64,000 nucleotides of DNA from positions 1,608,001 to 1,672,000 of the forward strand of contig NZ_CP129118.1 in the NCBI RefSeq assembly GCF_033304615.1, read 5' to 3'. This stretch comes from Sporosarcina oncorhynchi (GTDB lineage: Bacteria > Bacillota > Bacilli > Bacillales_A > Planococcaceae). Positions 8,415 through 17,014 of the stretch are shown here, piece by piece; the stretch's first letter is position 1, and every line of letters starts with the position of its first letter. The translations under genes were made by a program, and so were the position numbers. The notes under the pieces were generated by a model. It did not search any database and was not told the DNA's origin. It was given only the letters and a program-made list of their open reading frames with translations.

Positions 8415-9233
8415 ATGAGAAGAGTACTATTCTTACTCATCTTCTCATTATTGTTGTCTGGATGCAGTAACAATGATATTCATGAAACACCTTTGTTCTC
8501 CGATCGTGTTTACTTGAGCTTTGAAAACTTTGAAGTTCGGGATTATTTCATACCGGAAACAATCTATGTAATCGGACTTGGAGATTCACTAACACAAGGT
8601 GTAGGAGATGAATATAAAAGGGAAGGATATTATGGGCGTGTCACACTAGCCATGAATGATTGGAAAGGCGTTAAAAAAATTAACTCTTCCAATTTGGCAA
8701 AGCGCGGCAGACGAAGCGACCAACTTCTAGAACAGCTCGATGATCCGGAAATTCAAAAAAAAATAAAAAAAGCTGATGTCATCTATCTGACCATTGGCGG
8801 GAATGACATTATGAAAGTCGTGAAAAAGAATCTCTTTAAATTAGAGTCAGAGCAATTCTATTCTGAATTGGGGAAGTTTGAAAATCGACTCGACCAAGTT
8901 TTTAAAACAATTCGTGCATTGAACGGCGATACAGCAATATTTGTCGTAGGATTATATAATCCGTTCTCCATTATCACCGACGAAAAGAATGAATTTGAAA
9001 CAATCATCGATGACTGGAATGAAGCGATTGAAATTCAAGTTGTTATGGATGGAAAAGCTTGTTTTACACCAGTGAATGACTTATTTGTCGGCAATGAAAA
9101 CTTGGTCTACCATACCGATTTCTTTCATCCAAATGCAAAAGGATATGAATCGATGGCAAACCGCTTGATTGAAAAAATTGATGCTTGTGGTTTGGCGGAT
9201 TTAACTGACGGGAAATTGGAGATGCAGAGGTGA
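8415..9233 (+). CDS. ypmR: SGNH/GDSL-type lipoprotein hydrolase, YpmR-like
   Basis: 272 aa. A lipoprotein signal ends in LLLSGC (Cys17). The SGNH hydrolase blocks are present: GLGDSLT (Ser57), the Gly in a region after KRGRRS, TIGGNDIM with the Asn, and the catalytic FHPNAKGY near the C-terminus. It is likely an extracytoplasmic esterase or lipase anchored to the membrane; its substrate is unknown. The ATG at 8415 follows AAAAAGGGGA. The downstream gene ypmS starts 4 bp after its stop and takes its ribosome binding site from the last codons of ypmR. Confidence 0.88.
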   Translation: MRRVLFLLIFSLLLSGCSNNDIHETPLFSDRVYLSFENFEVRDYFIPETIYVIGLGDSLTQGVGDEYKREGYYGRVTLAMNDWKGVKKINSSNLAKRGRRSDQLLEQLDDPEIQKKIKKADVIYLTIGGNDIMKVVKKNLFKLESEQFYSELGKFENRLDQVFKTIRALNGDTAIFVVGLYNPFSIITDEKNEFETIIDDWNEAIEIQVVMDGKACFTPVNDLFVGNENLVYHTDFFHPNAKGYESMANRLIEKIDACGLADLTDGKLEMQR

Positions 9234-9237
9234 TATT

Positions 9238-9813
9238 TTGAACCGTTGGAAAATAGCTTTTTTAGGGCTGGTTGGCCTTATCATTGCCGGAATTGTAGCC
9301 TTAGTGATTTTTATAGAAAGTCCGGGTGACTCCGATCCATTGCCCATAACCGAAAGATATTCTGGAAATGGCAGTGTGTTAAGTGTAAAGGCATCGCGTG
9401 ATGACTTGGAAGGACTGGCCAACACATATATCGGAAAAGCGATGAAAGGTGAACAATTGCCTGTAATGATGAGAATTGAAGATGACGTCATCCTGCATTC
9501 TGAACTGATTGCCTTCTCTTTTAAAGTTCCTATAAACATGCACTTTGATCCTGTCGTTCTAGCCGATGGAAATCTATTACTGAAACAGACCTCTATGGAA
9601 ATTGGGCCGTTGGACATCCCTCCTGAGACTGTTTTAAAGCTTTTACGTGATTCGATCAAATTACCGGAATGGATGGTTGTCCGTCCGAAAGAAGAAGAGA
9701 TTTTCATAAACCTCGCCGAACTTCCGGTTTCTGGAAACTTGCACGTAAGAGCGAAGACGTTAAACTTGGCAGAAGACGATATAGTATTTGAAGTTACTAT
9801 TCCACATGAATAA
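9238..9813 (+). CDS. ypmS: YpmS-like membrane-anchored protein (DUF2140)
   Basis: 191 aa. One N-terminal transmembrane helix (about residues 6-26), then an extracytoplasmic domain beginning with a characteristic SVKASRDDLEGLAN segment and ending EVTIPHE. It fits the DUF2140/YpmS family, function unknown. The TTG start is supported by AGAGGTGAT, which overlaps the ypmR stop codon, so the two genes are probably translated together. msrA follows 12 bp later. Confidence 0.82.
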   Translation: MNRWKIAFLGLVGLIIAGIVALVIFIESPGDSDPLPITERYSGNGSVLSVKASRDDLEGLANTYIGKAMKGEQLPVMMRIEDDVILHSELIAFSFKVPINMHFDPVVLADGNLLLKQTSMEIGPLDIPPETVLKLLRDSIKLPEWMVVRPKEEEIFINLAELPVSGNLHVRAKTLNLAEDDIVFEVTIPHE

Positions 9814-9825
9814 GGAGGAGAGAAC

Positions 9826-10356
9826 ATGACAACACAATTAGCAACATTTGCTGGAGGGTGTTTTTGGTGCATGGTAAAACCGTTCGACAGATATGATGGT
9901 GTACTTTCTGTCGTATCGGGCTATACGGGTGGGGATGTACCCAATCCTTCTTATGAATTGGTTTGCACAAATACGACGGGTCATAGAGAAGCCGTCCAAA
10001 TAACGTTTGACGATTCAATCATTTCATATGAAGAATTACTATCCATATTTTGGCGTCAAATTGACCCTACAGATGCAGGTGGACAATTTTTCGACCGCGG
10101 TGATTCTTATAAAACTGCCATATACACGCATTCCGAGGAACAAAGTGCGTTGGCAATGACATCCAAGCAAAGCTTGCAAGATTCAGGAAAGTTCAAGCAA
10201 CCAATCCAGACAGATATTCTTCCAGCTAAAACGTTTTATCCTGCAGAAGAAGGTCATCAGGATTATTATCTTAAAAATCCAACTCACTATAATCGATATG
10301 CCGTAGGATCAGGCAGAGAGAACTTTAAAAAAGAGAATTGGAGTGATCAACAATGA
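9826..10356 (+). CDS. msrA: Peptide methionine-(S)-sulfoxide reductase MsrA
   Basis: 176 aa cytoplasmic repair enzyme that reduces the S form of methionine sulfoxide. The catalytic motif GCFWC lies at residues 11-15, and a further cysteine occurs in [29 protein letters not shown] and the C-terminal [14 protein letters not shown] are typical. GGAGGAGAGAAC precedes the ATG. It overlaps msrB by 4 nt (ATGA), giving one unit that repairs both sulfoxide stereoisomers. A second msrA copy lies at 32.6 kb. Confidence 0.95.
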   Translation: MTTQLATFAGGCFWCMVKPFDRYDGVLSVVSGYTGGDVPNPSYELVCTNTTGHREAVQITFDDSIISYEELLSIFWRQIDPTDAGGQFFDRGDSYKTAIYTHSEEQSALAMTSKQSLQDSGKFKQPIQTDILPAKTFYPAEEGHQDYYLKNPTHYNRYAVGSGRENFKKENWSDQQ

Positions 10357-10778
10357 AAGAAGATTTGAAAAACAAATTGACGGAAATCCAGTATTATGTA
10401 ACACAAGAAAATGGCACAGAACGACCATTTCAAAATGAATATGATAGCCATTTTGATGAAGGCATCTATGTAGATGTCGTATCCGGAAAACCACTATTTA
10501 GCTCACTCGACAAATATGATGCAGGTTGCGGATGGCCTAGTTTCACAAAGCCAATTGATAGCGCGGAAGTGACAGAGCACTTTGATACAACGCATGGCAT
10601 GCGAAGAACCGAAGTCCGCAGTAAGACAGCCGACTCCCATTTGGGACATGTATTTCCCGATGGCCCAGGGCCAGAAGGATTACGATATTGCATCAATTCT
10701 GCATCTATGCGATTCGTGCCTGTAAATGAACTTGATGCCGAGGGATATGGTGACTACCGTAAGTTATTCGAAGACTGA
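10353..10778 (+). CDS. msrB: Peptide methionine-(R)-sulfoxide reductase MsrB
   Basis: 141 aa. Reduces the R form of methionine sulfoxide in proteins. The catalytic cysteine is C113 in [22 protein letters not shown] and [12 protein letters not shown] are the other signature blocks. The paired CxxC zinc sites of many MsrB proteins are absent, as in the Bacillus enzyme. The start overlaps the msrA stop by 4 nt. Confidence 0.95.
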   Translation: MKEDLKNKLTEIQYYVTQENGTERPFQNEYDSHFDEGIYVDVVSGKPLFSSLDKYDAGCGWPSFTKPIDSAEVTEHFDTTHGMRRTEVRSKTADSHLGHVFPDGPGPEGLRYCINSASMRFVPVNELDAEGYGDYRKLFED

Positions 10779-10793
10779 ATGGGAGGTTAATGA

Positions 10794-11012
10794 ATGGAGC
10801 GGTCATTTTATCAGTTTGCATTAGCTTATCGGGGCGGCTCTAAAGACGATGACCATGCAGTCTTTGCGGAAGCTATGTTCAATGATCTTGCATTTCCTAA
10901 AAATGAAAAAGAATTCGATCCACTTTCTCGTTACTTGGAAGAGAAGGCGGATCCTCACATGCGAAGTGTAATCTTTGATGAATTGTATGCTTTATATAAA
11001 GAGCGTTTTTGA
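10794..11012 (+). CDS. yozE: YozE-family protein (UPF0346, SAM-like fold)
   Basis: 72-aa acidic helical protein beginning MERSFYQFALAYRG, matching the YozE_SAM_like family. Function is unknown; the fold resembles sterile-alpha-motif domains. GGGAGG lies 7 nt upstream of the ATG and the gene is 15 bp after msrB, so it likely shares that transcript. Confidence 0.85.
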   Translation: MERSFYQFALAYRGGSKDDDHAVFAEAMFNDLAFPKNEKEFDPLSRYLEEKADPHMRSVIFDELYALYKERF

Positions 11013-11095
11013 TGCATTTGCAGATCCATCATTATTGCATAATGGAACAATTAACTGTATGATTAGTACAGAATTTTGAAAGGTAGGCGGGCAAA

Positions 11096-11797
11096 TTGAG
11101 CATACATATTAATGCGAAAAAAGGCGATATCGCTGATACGATACTTTTACCAGGAGATCCTTTGCGTGCTAAATATATCGCAGAGACATTTCTTGAAGAT
11201 GTGACCCAATATAATGAGGTCCGAAATATGTTCGGATATACAGGCACATATAAAGGAAAACGTATTTCCGTACAAGGGACAGGAATGGGTGTACCTTCTA
11301 TCTCAATCTACATAACGGAACTAATGCAGGAATACGATGTACAGAAACTGATTCGCGTAGGAACTTGCGGTGCAATCCAAAAAGATGTACATGTACGTGA
11401 TGTAATTTTAGCGCAAAGTGCAACGACGAATTCACCAATCAACCGGACATTTTTTAACGGTGTCGATTACGCGCCGACAGCAGATTTCGATTTATTATTG
11501 AAAGCTTACAATGCAGGTGTTGAAAAAGGTCTGGACTTGAAGGTCGGGAATGTCTTCACGGAAGATTTCTTCTACAATGAGCATGCAGAACATGAGAAAT
11601 TGGCGCAGTATGGCGTATTAGCAGTCGAAATGGAAACTGCTGCATTGTACACACTTGCTGCCAAATTTGGAAGACAGGCACTAGCCGTTCTTACAGTGAG
11701 TGATCATATTCTTACAGGTGAAGTGACAACTTCTGAAGAAAGACAAACGACATTCAACGAAATGATCGTTGTAGCTTTAGACGCAGCTATTCAATAA
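11096..11797 (+). CDS. deoD: Purine-nucleoside phosphorylase DeoD
   Basis: 233 aa hexameric-type PNP that splits purine (deoxy)nucleosides with phosphate for salvage. Motifs seen: [14 protein letters not shown] (phosphate site), RVGTCGAI, the ribose-binding VEMETAALY, and the catalytic Asp in [10 protein letters not shown]. The TTG start is preceded by AGGTAGGCGG. It stands alone: an 83-bp gap upstream and a strong terminator downstream. Confidence 0.95.
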   Translation: MSIHINAKKGDIADTILLPGDPLRAKYIAETFLEDVTQYNEVRNMFGYTGTYKGKRISVQGTGMGVPSISIYITELMQEYDVQKLIRVGTCGAIQKDVHVRDVILAQSATTNSPINRTFFNGVDYAPTADFDLLLKAYNAGVEKGLDLKVGNVFTEDFFYNEHAEHEKLAQYGVLAVEMETAALYTLAAKFGRQALAVLTVSDHILTGEVTTSEERQTTFNEMIVVALDAAIQ

Positions 11798-11809
11798 GAA
11801 CGCAATGCA

Positions 11810-11845
11810 AGACCGCTCGCTTTATCGGCGGCGGTCTATTTTTTA
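11810..11845 (+). terminator. Intrinsic terminator of deoD
   Basis: Stem AGACCGC/GCGGTCT with a loop that can add further pairs, followed by ATTTTTTAT. Confidence 0.88.
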
Positions 11846-11863
11846 TCAACTCATAAAAAATGA

Positions 11864-13393
11864 GTGAAGAAAGTTGGGAATGGGATGGACGATAGAGAGA
11901 ATAATGACGGTCTCGAAAACGAAACCGAAACCGGATATGAACCTCGTGGTAAGCGCTTTATTCACATGAAACCGTTCTCACTGGTCATGCTCGTATTCGG
12001 TCTCGTTCTCGCTACAGCAGCTGTGACATTTTTTGCTTTGACAACGGGTGAAGACAAAGTCGTAGAAGTAATAAGTCCGCAAAATAATACAAATGTGGAT
12101 CGTAAAGAGTTCAAGAAACTGTACGATGCATATGATGAAATGAAAAAAACCTATTATAATGATATTGATGAAACTGCTATTATTGATGGTGCCATTAATG
12201 GAATGATTGAAGCGCTAGGAGATCCGTTTTCAGATTACCTGAGTGAAAAGGAAGCACGACAATTAAATGAAAGTATTTCATCAAGTTTTGAAGGGATTGG
12301 CGCTGAAATCCAGGAGTTGAACGGGTATATCAACGTCGTCTCACCAATTAAAAACTCCCCCGCTGAACGTGCAGGATTGTTGCCGAATGATCTGATTATC
12401 GCCGTTGACGGAACAAGCATCCAAGGCATGTCATCATCTGAAGCGGTATTGCTGATTCGTGGAGAAAAAGGCACAACTGTCACGTTGTCTGTTCGAAGAG
12501 GTGAGATGTCTGAGCCTTTTGATGTGAAAATCGAACGAGATGTCATTCCAATTGAAACGGTATATGCTGAAATGCTGGATGATCACATTGCACATATTCA
12601 TATTACGAGCTTCTCGGAACATACGTATGAAGAGTTGTTAACGGCTCTTGATGAAATGGAAAAGCAAGGGATGGAAGGTCTCATTGTTGACGTTCGTCAA
12701 AATCCTGGTGGTATGTTAAATACAGCAATCGATATTTCGGATCTCTTTGTAGAGAAAGATAAAAACCTTTTCCAATATGAAGGAAAAGGAAATAATCCTG
12801 AGATTTATGTTGCATCAAATGGACGTAAAGTTGAAGTGCCAGTAACGCTAGTCATCGATGATGGCAGTGCCTCGGCTTCAGAAATTCTTGCAGGTGCTCT
12901 GAAAGAGTCCGCTAAAGTACCTCTTATCGGCATCAAAACCTACGGTAAAGGGACTGTTCAGACACCTAAAGATCTGCCAGATGGATCTAACTTGAAGCTT
13001 ACAACTGCCAAATGGCTAACTCCAGATGGTAATTGGATTCATGAAAAGGGGATTGAACCTGATATTGTGGTCGAGTACCCGTCATACGCTATGCTGCCCT
13101 TCCTTGATCCGTCTGTGGAAATGAACGAAGGAATGGTATCACCTTCCATTAAAGCAGCTGAGGAAATGTTGGCTGCCATCGGTTTTGAACCGGGAGATGT
13201 CGATGGATTATACGATAACAGCACAAAAGAAGCTGTCGAAGCGCTGCAAGAGAAATTATCATTGAAAGTGAATGGAATCCTTTCAGGCGATACGACATAT
13301 GGGCTTATGAATGAATTAAGAGATAAGATTAAAAATGATGACCCACAACTGATGAAAGCGATGGAAGTCTTGAAAGAACAGATCGGAAAATAA
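11864..13393 (+). CDS. ctpA: Carboxy-terminal processing protease, S41 family (CtpA-like)
   Basis: Membrane-bound serine protease with a cytoplasmic acidic N-terminus, one transmembrane helix (about residues 40-60), a PDZ domain (~135-215, including AGLLPNDLIIAVDG), the S41 core, and a C-terminal peptidoglycan-binding domain (~430-490, PGDVDGLYDNSTKEAVEALQ). The catalytic Ser is in DGSASASEI and the Lys in YGKGTVQ. The exact start is unsure: GTG 11864 gives 509 aa, ATG 11885 gives 502 aa, and neither has a strong ribosome binding site. Likely cleaves envelope proteins; the Bacillus relative CtpB works in sporulation signalling, but CtpA-like housekeeping use is equally possible. Confidence 0.92.
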   Translation: MKKVGNGMDDRENNDGLENETETGYEPRGKRFIHMKPFSLVMLVFGLVLATAAVTFFALTTGEDKVVEVISPQNNTNVDRKEFKKLYDAYDEMKKTYYNDIDETAIIDGAINGMIEALGDPFSDYLSEKEARQLNESISSSFEGIGAEIQELNGYINVVSPIKNSPAERAGLLPNDLIIAVDGTSIQGMSSSEAVLLIRGEKGTTVTLSVRRGEMSEPFDVKIERDVIPIETVYAEMLDDHIAHIHITSFSEHTYEELLTALDEMEKQGMEGLIVDVRQNPGGMLNTAIDISDLFVEKDKNLFQYEGKGNNPEIYVASNGRKVEVPVTLVIDDGSASASEILAGALKESAKVPLIGIKTYGKGTVQTPKDLPDGSNLKLTTAKWLTPDGNWIHEKGIEPDIVVEYPSYAMLPFLDPSVEMNEGMVSPSIKAAEEMLAAIGFEPGDVDGLYDNSTKEAVEALQEKLSLKVNGILSGDTTYGLMNELRDKIKNDDPQLMKAMEVLKEQIGK

Positions 13394-13394
13394 T

Positions 13395-13431
13395 TGAAAA
13401 GCGTCCACTCCTTCATGGATGGACGCTTTTC
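13395..13431 (+). terminator. Intrinsic terminator of ctpA
   Basis: GAAAAGCGTCCA pairs with TGGACGCTTTTC. The T-run is in the stem itself. Confidence 0.82.
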
Positions 13432-13452
13432 ATATACAAAAGAGGGATTGTA

Positions 13453-14352
13453 ATGACAGATGTCTATTTGTTAAGCGGGTTTTTAGGGAGTGGGAAAACA
13501 TCCTTGCTCATGAATTTAATTGCACAGTTGAAAGCAGAAGGAAAGAAGCCAGCAGTTTTAATGAATGAATTCGGTTCGATTTCAATCGATTCAGATACAG
13601 TGGCAAATGAGGAAAATATCCCTTTGAAAGAGCTTTTAAACGGTTGTATTTGCTGCACGGGTTCCGAACAGACTGAAGCACAGTTACAAGGATTACTAGA
13701 GGAGTATGAACATATTGATGTCATTCTCATTGAAACGACAGGTGCTGCACATCCTGTTGAGGCATTAGATGCTGTTTATTCGCCTTTATTCGCCGAGCGG
13801 TTAACCATTAAAGGGATTGTGACTGTGGCTGATTCCAAACGCTGGTTGGAAAGGGAAAAGCTTTCGCCTCAAATCCGTTCGCTATTCATGGAGCAAATTC
13901 GTCATGCACATATAATTTTAGCCAATAAAGCAGATTTACTGACAGAATCTGAATTGGCAACTGTGACGATGGAACTAGGTAACTTTAATGAAAATGCACC
14001 GATAATACAAACCGTTAATGCAGATATTTCTTTTTCTTTTATCGAAGAAACATTGGCGAATATGAAAGCCATATCTGAAAAACAAGTTATTTCAGGTAAA
14101 CACCTCCCTTTATCTTCAAAACTGATTGTTTTTGATCGTTCCGTGGAGAAAGATCGATTTGAAGATTGGGTGAAATCATTACCTGATACAGTTTATAGAA
14201 TGAAAGGCTATGTACCTCTAGTCGGTGCAAAGAACCCTTATCTGTTTCAATATGCGTATGGCATGGTTAACTGGCTTCCTGAATATGTGAAGATGGAGCC
14301 TCAACTCGTTGTTATCGGCGAAGGTGTGCAACAACTAGAATATCCTGGATGA
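13453..14352 (+). CDS. CobW/COG0523 family G3E GTPase (metallochaperone-like)
   Basis: 299 aa. Walker A GFLGSGKT (residues 9-16), the family metal motif GCICC (64-68), IETTGAAHP (switch II region), and NKADL for guanine recognition. COG0523 proteins deliver metals, usually zinc, to client enzymes. There is no His-rich insert. No Zur-type operator could be recognised upstream, so zinc regulation is not supported by the sequence; a cobalt or iron role is also possible. Weak RBS: AGAGGGATTGTA before the ATG. Confidence 0.88.
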   Translation: MTDVYLLSGFLGSGKTSLLMNLIAQLKAEGKKPAVLMNEFGSISIDSDTVANEENIPLKELLNGCICCTGSEQTEAQLQGLLEEYEHIDVILIETTGAAHPVEALDAVYSPLFAERLTIKGIVTVADSKRWLEREKLSPQIRSLFMEQIRHAHIILANKADLLTESELATVTMELGNFNENAPIIQTVNADISFSFIEETLANMKAISEKQVISGKHLPLSSKLIVFDRSVEKDRFEDWVKSLPDTVYRMKGYVPLVGAKNPYLFQYAYGMVNWLPEYVKMEPQLVVIGEGVQQLEYPG

Positions 14353-14544
14353 TTTTATAAAAAAAATGATTGTCAACCCCATCTCAGATGAAATAATGGC
14401 CGTATTAACCGGTATTATCCAATTCGTATATTACTAGACGCCTTGTACAAAGGCATTAACGTATTCTATGGATATATTGGTTAGTTCTACCGTTTCTGCT
14501 TCTCTTCTCTCAGTTATGATAGATTGCGAAGGGAGGAGTTAAAG

Positions 14545-15435
14545 ATGAAAAAATCGATGGCAGTCATCTTACTCGGTTCGGCACTACTAGTGTCGAATAA
14601 CAATAATGTAGAAGCATCATATCAAAATAATGATGCAAACGTTCAAAAAGCAGTACAAACCATTCAGTATTACGTAGGAACTGAGGGGCAATACAACTCC
14701 TCAAGTGACATGAACGAATATTTCTCTTCCTATATAGAAGAATTGAAGAAGAAATTTGGAGAGAATCTGTTCGTAACAGTTCAGAAACCTTCAGCAAAAC
14801 CGGTTCAACCGACCGAGCCGACTATCGAACAAAAACCTGTAGTACCGAGTAAACCGGTAGAACAACAAAAACCTGTAGCACCGAATAAACCGGTAGAACA
14901 ACAAAAACCTGTAGCACCGAATAAACCGGTAGAACAACAAAAACCTGTAACACCAAATAAACCGGTAGAGCAGCAAAAACCTGTAACAGTTCCACAAACA
15001 CCAAGTGAACAACCGGTTGTTCAGCAACCGCCTGCTAATCAGGGACAGAGCACGTCAATATCAGCTGTTGAACAAGCGGTACTTAACTTGACGAATGCCG
15101 AAAGACAAAAAGTAGGTTTGCAGCCATTGCAGATTGATAATAACTTAATGAATTCTGCACGTCAGAAATCTACAGACATGGCAACGAAAAATTATTTCTC
15201 ACATACTAGTCCAACTTACGGTTCACCATTTGATCAGATGAAAGCAAATGGAGTTAGCTATCGGGCTGCTGCAGAAAACATTGCGATGGGTCAACGCAGC
15301 GCAGAAGAAGTAGTTAAGGCATGGATGGATTCACCTGGTCACAGACAGAATATCCTAACAGCTAGTTTCACTCATATCGGTATCGGTTATGATGCAAACG
15401 GCAACTACTGGACACAGCAGTTCATTCAAAAATAA
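14545..15435 (+). CDS. Secreted CAP-domain protein with proline-rich repeats (YkwD-like)
   Basis: 296 aa from ATG 14545, chosen because GGGAGGAG is 6 nt upstream; an in-frame ATG seven codons earlier sits on the wrong side of it. Signal peptide residues 1-24, ending near VEA. Residues ~80-165 are a low-complexity linker made of a repeated 12-residue KPVAPNKPVEQQ unit. The CAP/SCP domain covers ~174-296, with LTNAERQKVG, the conserved HTSP, AENIAMG and SPGHRQNIL segments. Extracellular CAP proteins in Bacillales are poorly defined; the Pro/Gln/Lys linker suggests wall spanning. Confidence 0.9.
   Translation: MKKSMAVILLGSALLVSNNNNVEASYQNNDANVQKAVQTIQYYVGTEGQYNSSSDMNEYFSSYIEELKKKFGENLFVTVQKPSAKPVQPTEPTIEQKPVVPSKPVEQQKPVAPNKPVEQQKPVAPNKPVEQQKPVTPNKPVEQQKPVTVPQTPSEQPVVQQPPANQGQSTSISAVEQAVLNLTNAERQKVGLQPLQIDNNLMNSARQKSTDMATKNYFSHTSPTYGSPFDQMKANGVSYRAAAENIAMGQRSAEEVVKAWMDSPGHRQNILTASFTHIGIGYDANGNYWTQQFIQK
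14830..14985 (+). repeat. 36-bp in-frame tandem repeat, 4 full copies plus a part copy
   Basis: Each unit encodes QKPVxPxKPVEQ. Copies 2 and 3 are identical at the nucleotide level; copies 1 and 4 differ at a few sites. Copy number likely varies between strains. Confidence 0.93.
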
Positions 15436-15444
15436 GATGTGAAG

Positions 15445-15487
15445 AAAAAGAACATGACGGGTTCATACCTCCGTCATGTTCTTTTTT
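15445..15487. terminator. Bidirectional intrinsic terminator
   Basis: AAAAAGAACATGACGG pairs with CCGTCATGTTCTTTTT, followed by T residues. It separates the convergent CAP and MATE genes. Confidence 0.92.
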
Positions 15488-15495
15488 GCGTGAAT

Positions 15496-16854
15496 CTAGG
15501 ATTGTTTCATTATTCTAAACCGTTTTTGAACAATCGATAAGCGGATGCTCAATGTAACGGCGCCGATTGTTAACCCGACGATCAAACCGACCCAATAGCC
15601 ATATGGACCGAGTTCGGTGAATTTCGCAGTTACATACCCTACAGGCAGTCCGATAACCCAAAAAGATATAATAGCGACGATAAACGTCATATTGACATCT
15701 TTATAACCACGCAACGATCCTTGAATCGGTGCCTGGATTGCATCAGATAATTGGAAGAAGGCGGCGAACACAAAGAATTTAATCGCTAAGGCGATGATTT
15801 CGGGATCCTCAGTATATAATGATGCGATCGGTTCTCGGAATAGTAAAAGGATGACAATTGAAATGAAACTGAAAGCTATTGCCATACCTACAGCAAGGAA
15901 GCTGTAATGCTTTGCATTGGTCATCCGTCCTGAACCGACAGCTTGACCAACAAGAATAGTTGCCCCCATAGAGATGCTTAATGGAATCATGTACAATAGT
16001 GATGTGAAATTTAAGGCGATCTGGTGGGCAGATATTGTCTCAGTTGTGTATCCACTCATTAATAACGTGACAACTGAAAAAATACTGATCTCAGCAAAGA
16101 TTGATAATCCGATCGGAACACCGATTTTTAAAATCTCTAACCATTTTTTTAGAGATATTTTTTCCCAATTAGCAAACAGCGAATACTGTTGGAAAGGTTT
16201 TCGCTTCCATGCAATCAGAATAGCGATACTCAATACAATCCAATAAGTTATACCTGATGCATAGCCTGCACCCGCTCCACCTAATTCCGGAAATCCGAAA
16301 TTACCGTATATGAGTAAGTAGTTGAGAAAAATGTTAATTGGCGCTGACAATAGAATGATGAACATGGAAACACGAGTCGCTCCCAAAGCGTCAAAAAAGG
16401 CGCGTAATACAGTATAAGCGAACAGAGGAATAAGTCCAATGCACATCCCTATTAAGTATTCGCCAGCAACTATGCTAACCGGACCTTCCAGTGGCATATG
16501 ATTGATAGAGGGGATGACGGCAAAGTACATGATTGTAAAGACGATTGCAGATAAGGCAATAGCGACATATAATCCTTGTTGTACTGAAGGCCGGGTTTCT
16601 TCTTTCTTTCCACCGCCTATGTAATGTGCAATAAGTGGAGTGAGGCCCATCAGAATTCCGGATAATCCTGTATACACAGGAACCCAGAAGGAAGATCCTA
16701 TTGTAACACCGGCTAAATCGTGCGTATTATAGCGTCCTGTCATGAGAATATCGAAAAAAGTCATCAAATACATTGCTACTTGAGTAATAAGGATAGGTAT
16801 GACGATTTTAATAAAAATACTCATTTTTTTCTTCAGCGGTAATTCTTCTTCCAT
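15496..16854 (-). CDS. MATE family efflux transporter
   Basis: 452 aa, twelve predicted membrane helices in two homologous halves, typical of Na+- or H+-coupled drug/metabolite antiporters. The N-half carries ITQVAMYLMTFFDILMTGRY and the C-half a matching HQIALNFTSLLYMIP segment. The ATG at 16854 is chosen because AAAGGAGC lies 8 nt upstream; longer starts at 16899 have no ribosome binding site. Resembles Bacillus YojI-type pumps. Substrate cannot be inferred. Confidence 0.9.
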   Translation of the reverse strand: MEEELPLKKKMSIFIKIVIPILITQVAMYLMTFFDILMTGRYNTHDLAGVTIGSSFWVPVYTGLSGILMGLTPLIAHYIGGGKKEETRPSVQQGLYVAIALSAIVFTIMYFAVIPSINHMPLEGPVSIVAGEYLIGMCIGLIPLFAYTVLRAFFDALGATRVSMFIILLSAPINIFLNYLLIYGNFGFPELGGAGAGYASGITYWIVLSIAILIAWKRKPFQQYSLFANWEKISLKKWLEILKIGVPIGLSIFAEISIFSVVTLLMSGYTTETISAHQIALNFTSLLYMIPLSISMGATILVGQAVGSGRMTNAKHYSFLAVGMAIAFSFISIVILLLFREPIASLYTEDPEIIALAIKFFVFAAFFQLSDAIQAPIQGSLRGYKDVNMTFIVAIISFWVIGLPVGYVTAKFTELGPYGYWVGLIVGLTIGAVTLSIRLSIVQKRFRIMKQS

Positions 16855-16955
16855 TAGGGATGCTCCTTTCTGCATGAAAATAGATTTACCAACCATCAAA
16901 AGACAATTGTTTGCTCAATCGCAAATCAATTCACATTGTAACATGTTTTTTTTGC

Positions 16956-16961
16956 TATACT
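16956..16961 (+). promoter_or_regulatory. Extended -10 promoter element for the MurG-like gene
   Basis: TGCTATACT is a TG-extended -10 about 55 bp before the start codon. No good -35 at standard spacing; a T-run precedes it. Confidence 0.4.
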
Positions 16962-17014
16962 AGCTAAGCAACTATTGTATCATTCAAATTTAGTAAGATG
17001 AGGTGAAGGGCCAG

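Noticed and set aside
14830-14985. Possible CRISPR array
   Set aside because: Units are contiguous with no spacers and stay in frame within one protein.
14791-15027. Minus-strand ORFs opposite the CAP-gene repeats
   Set aside because: They are created by the 36-bp repeat read in reverse; repetitive Tyr/Arg/Phe peptide without a start signal.
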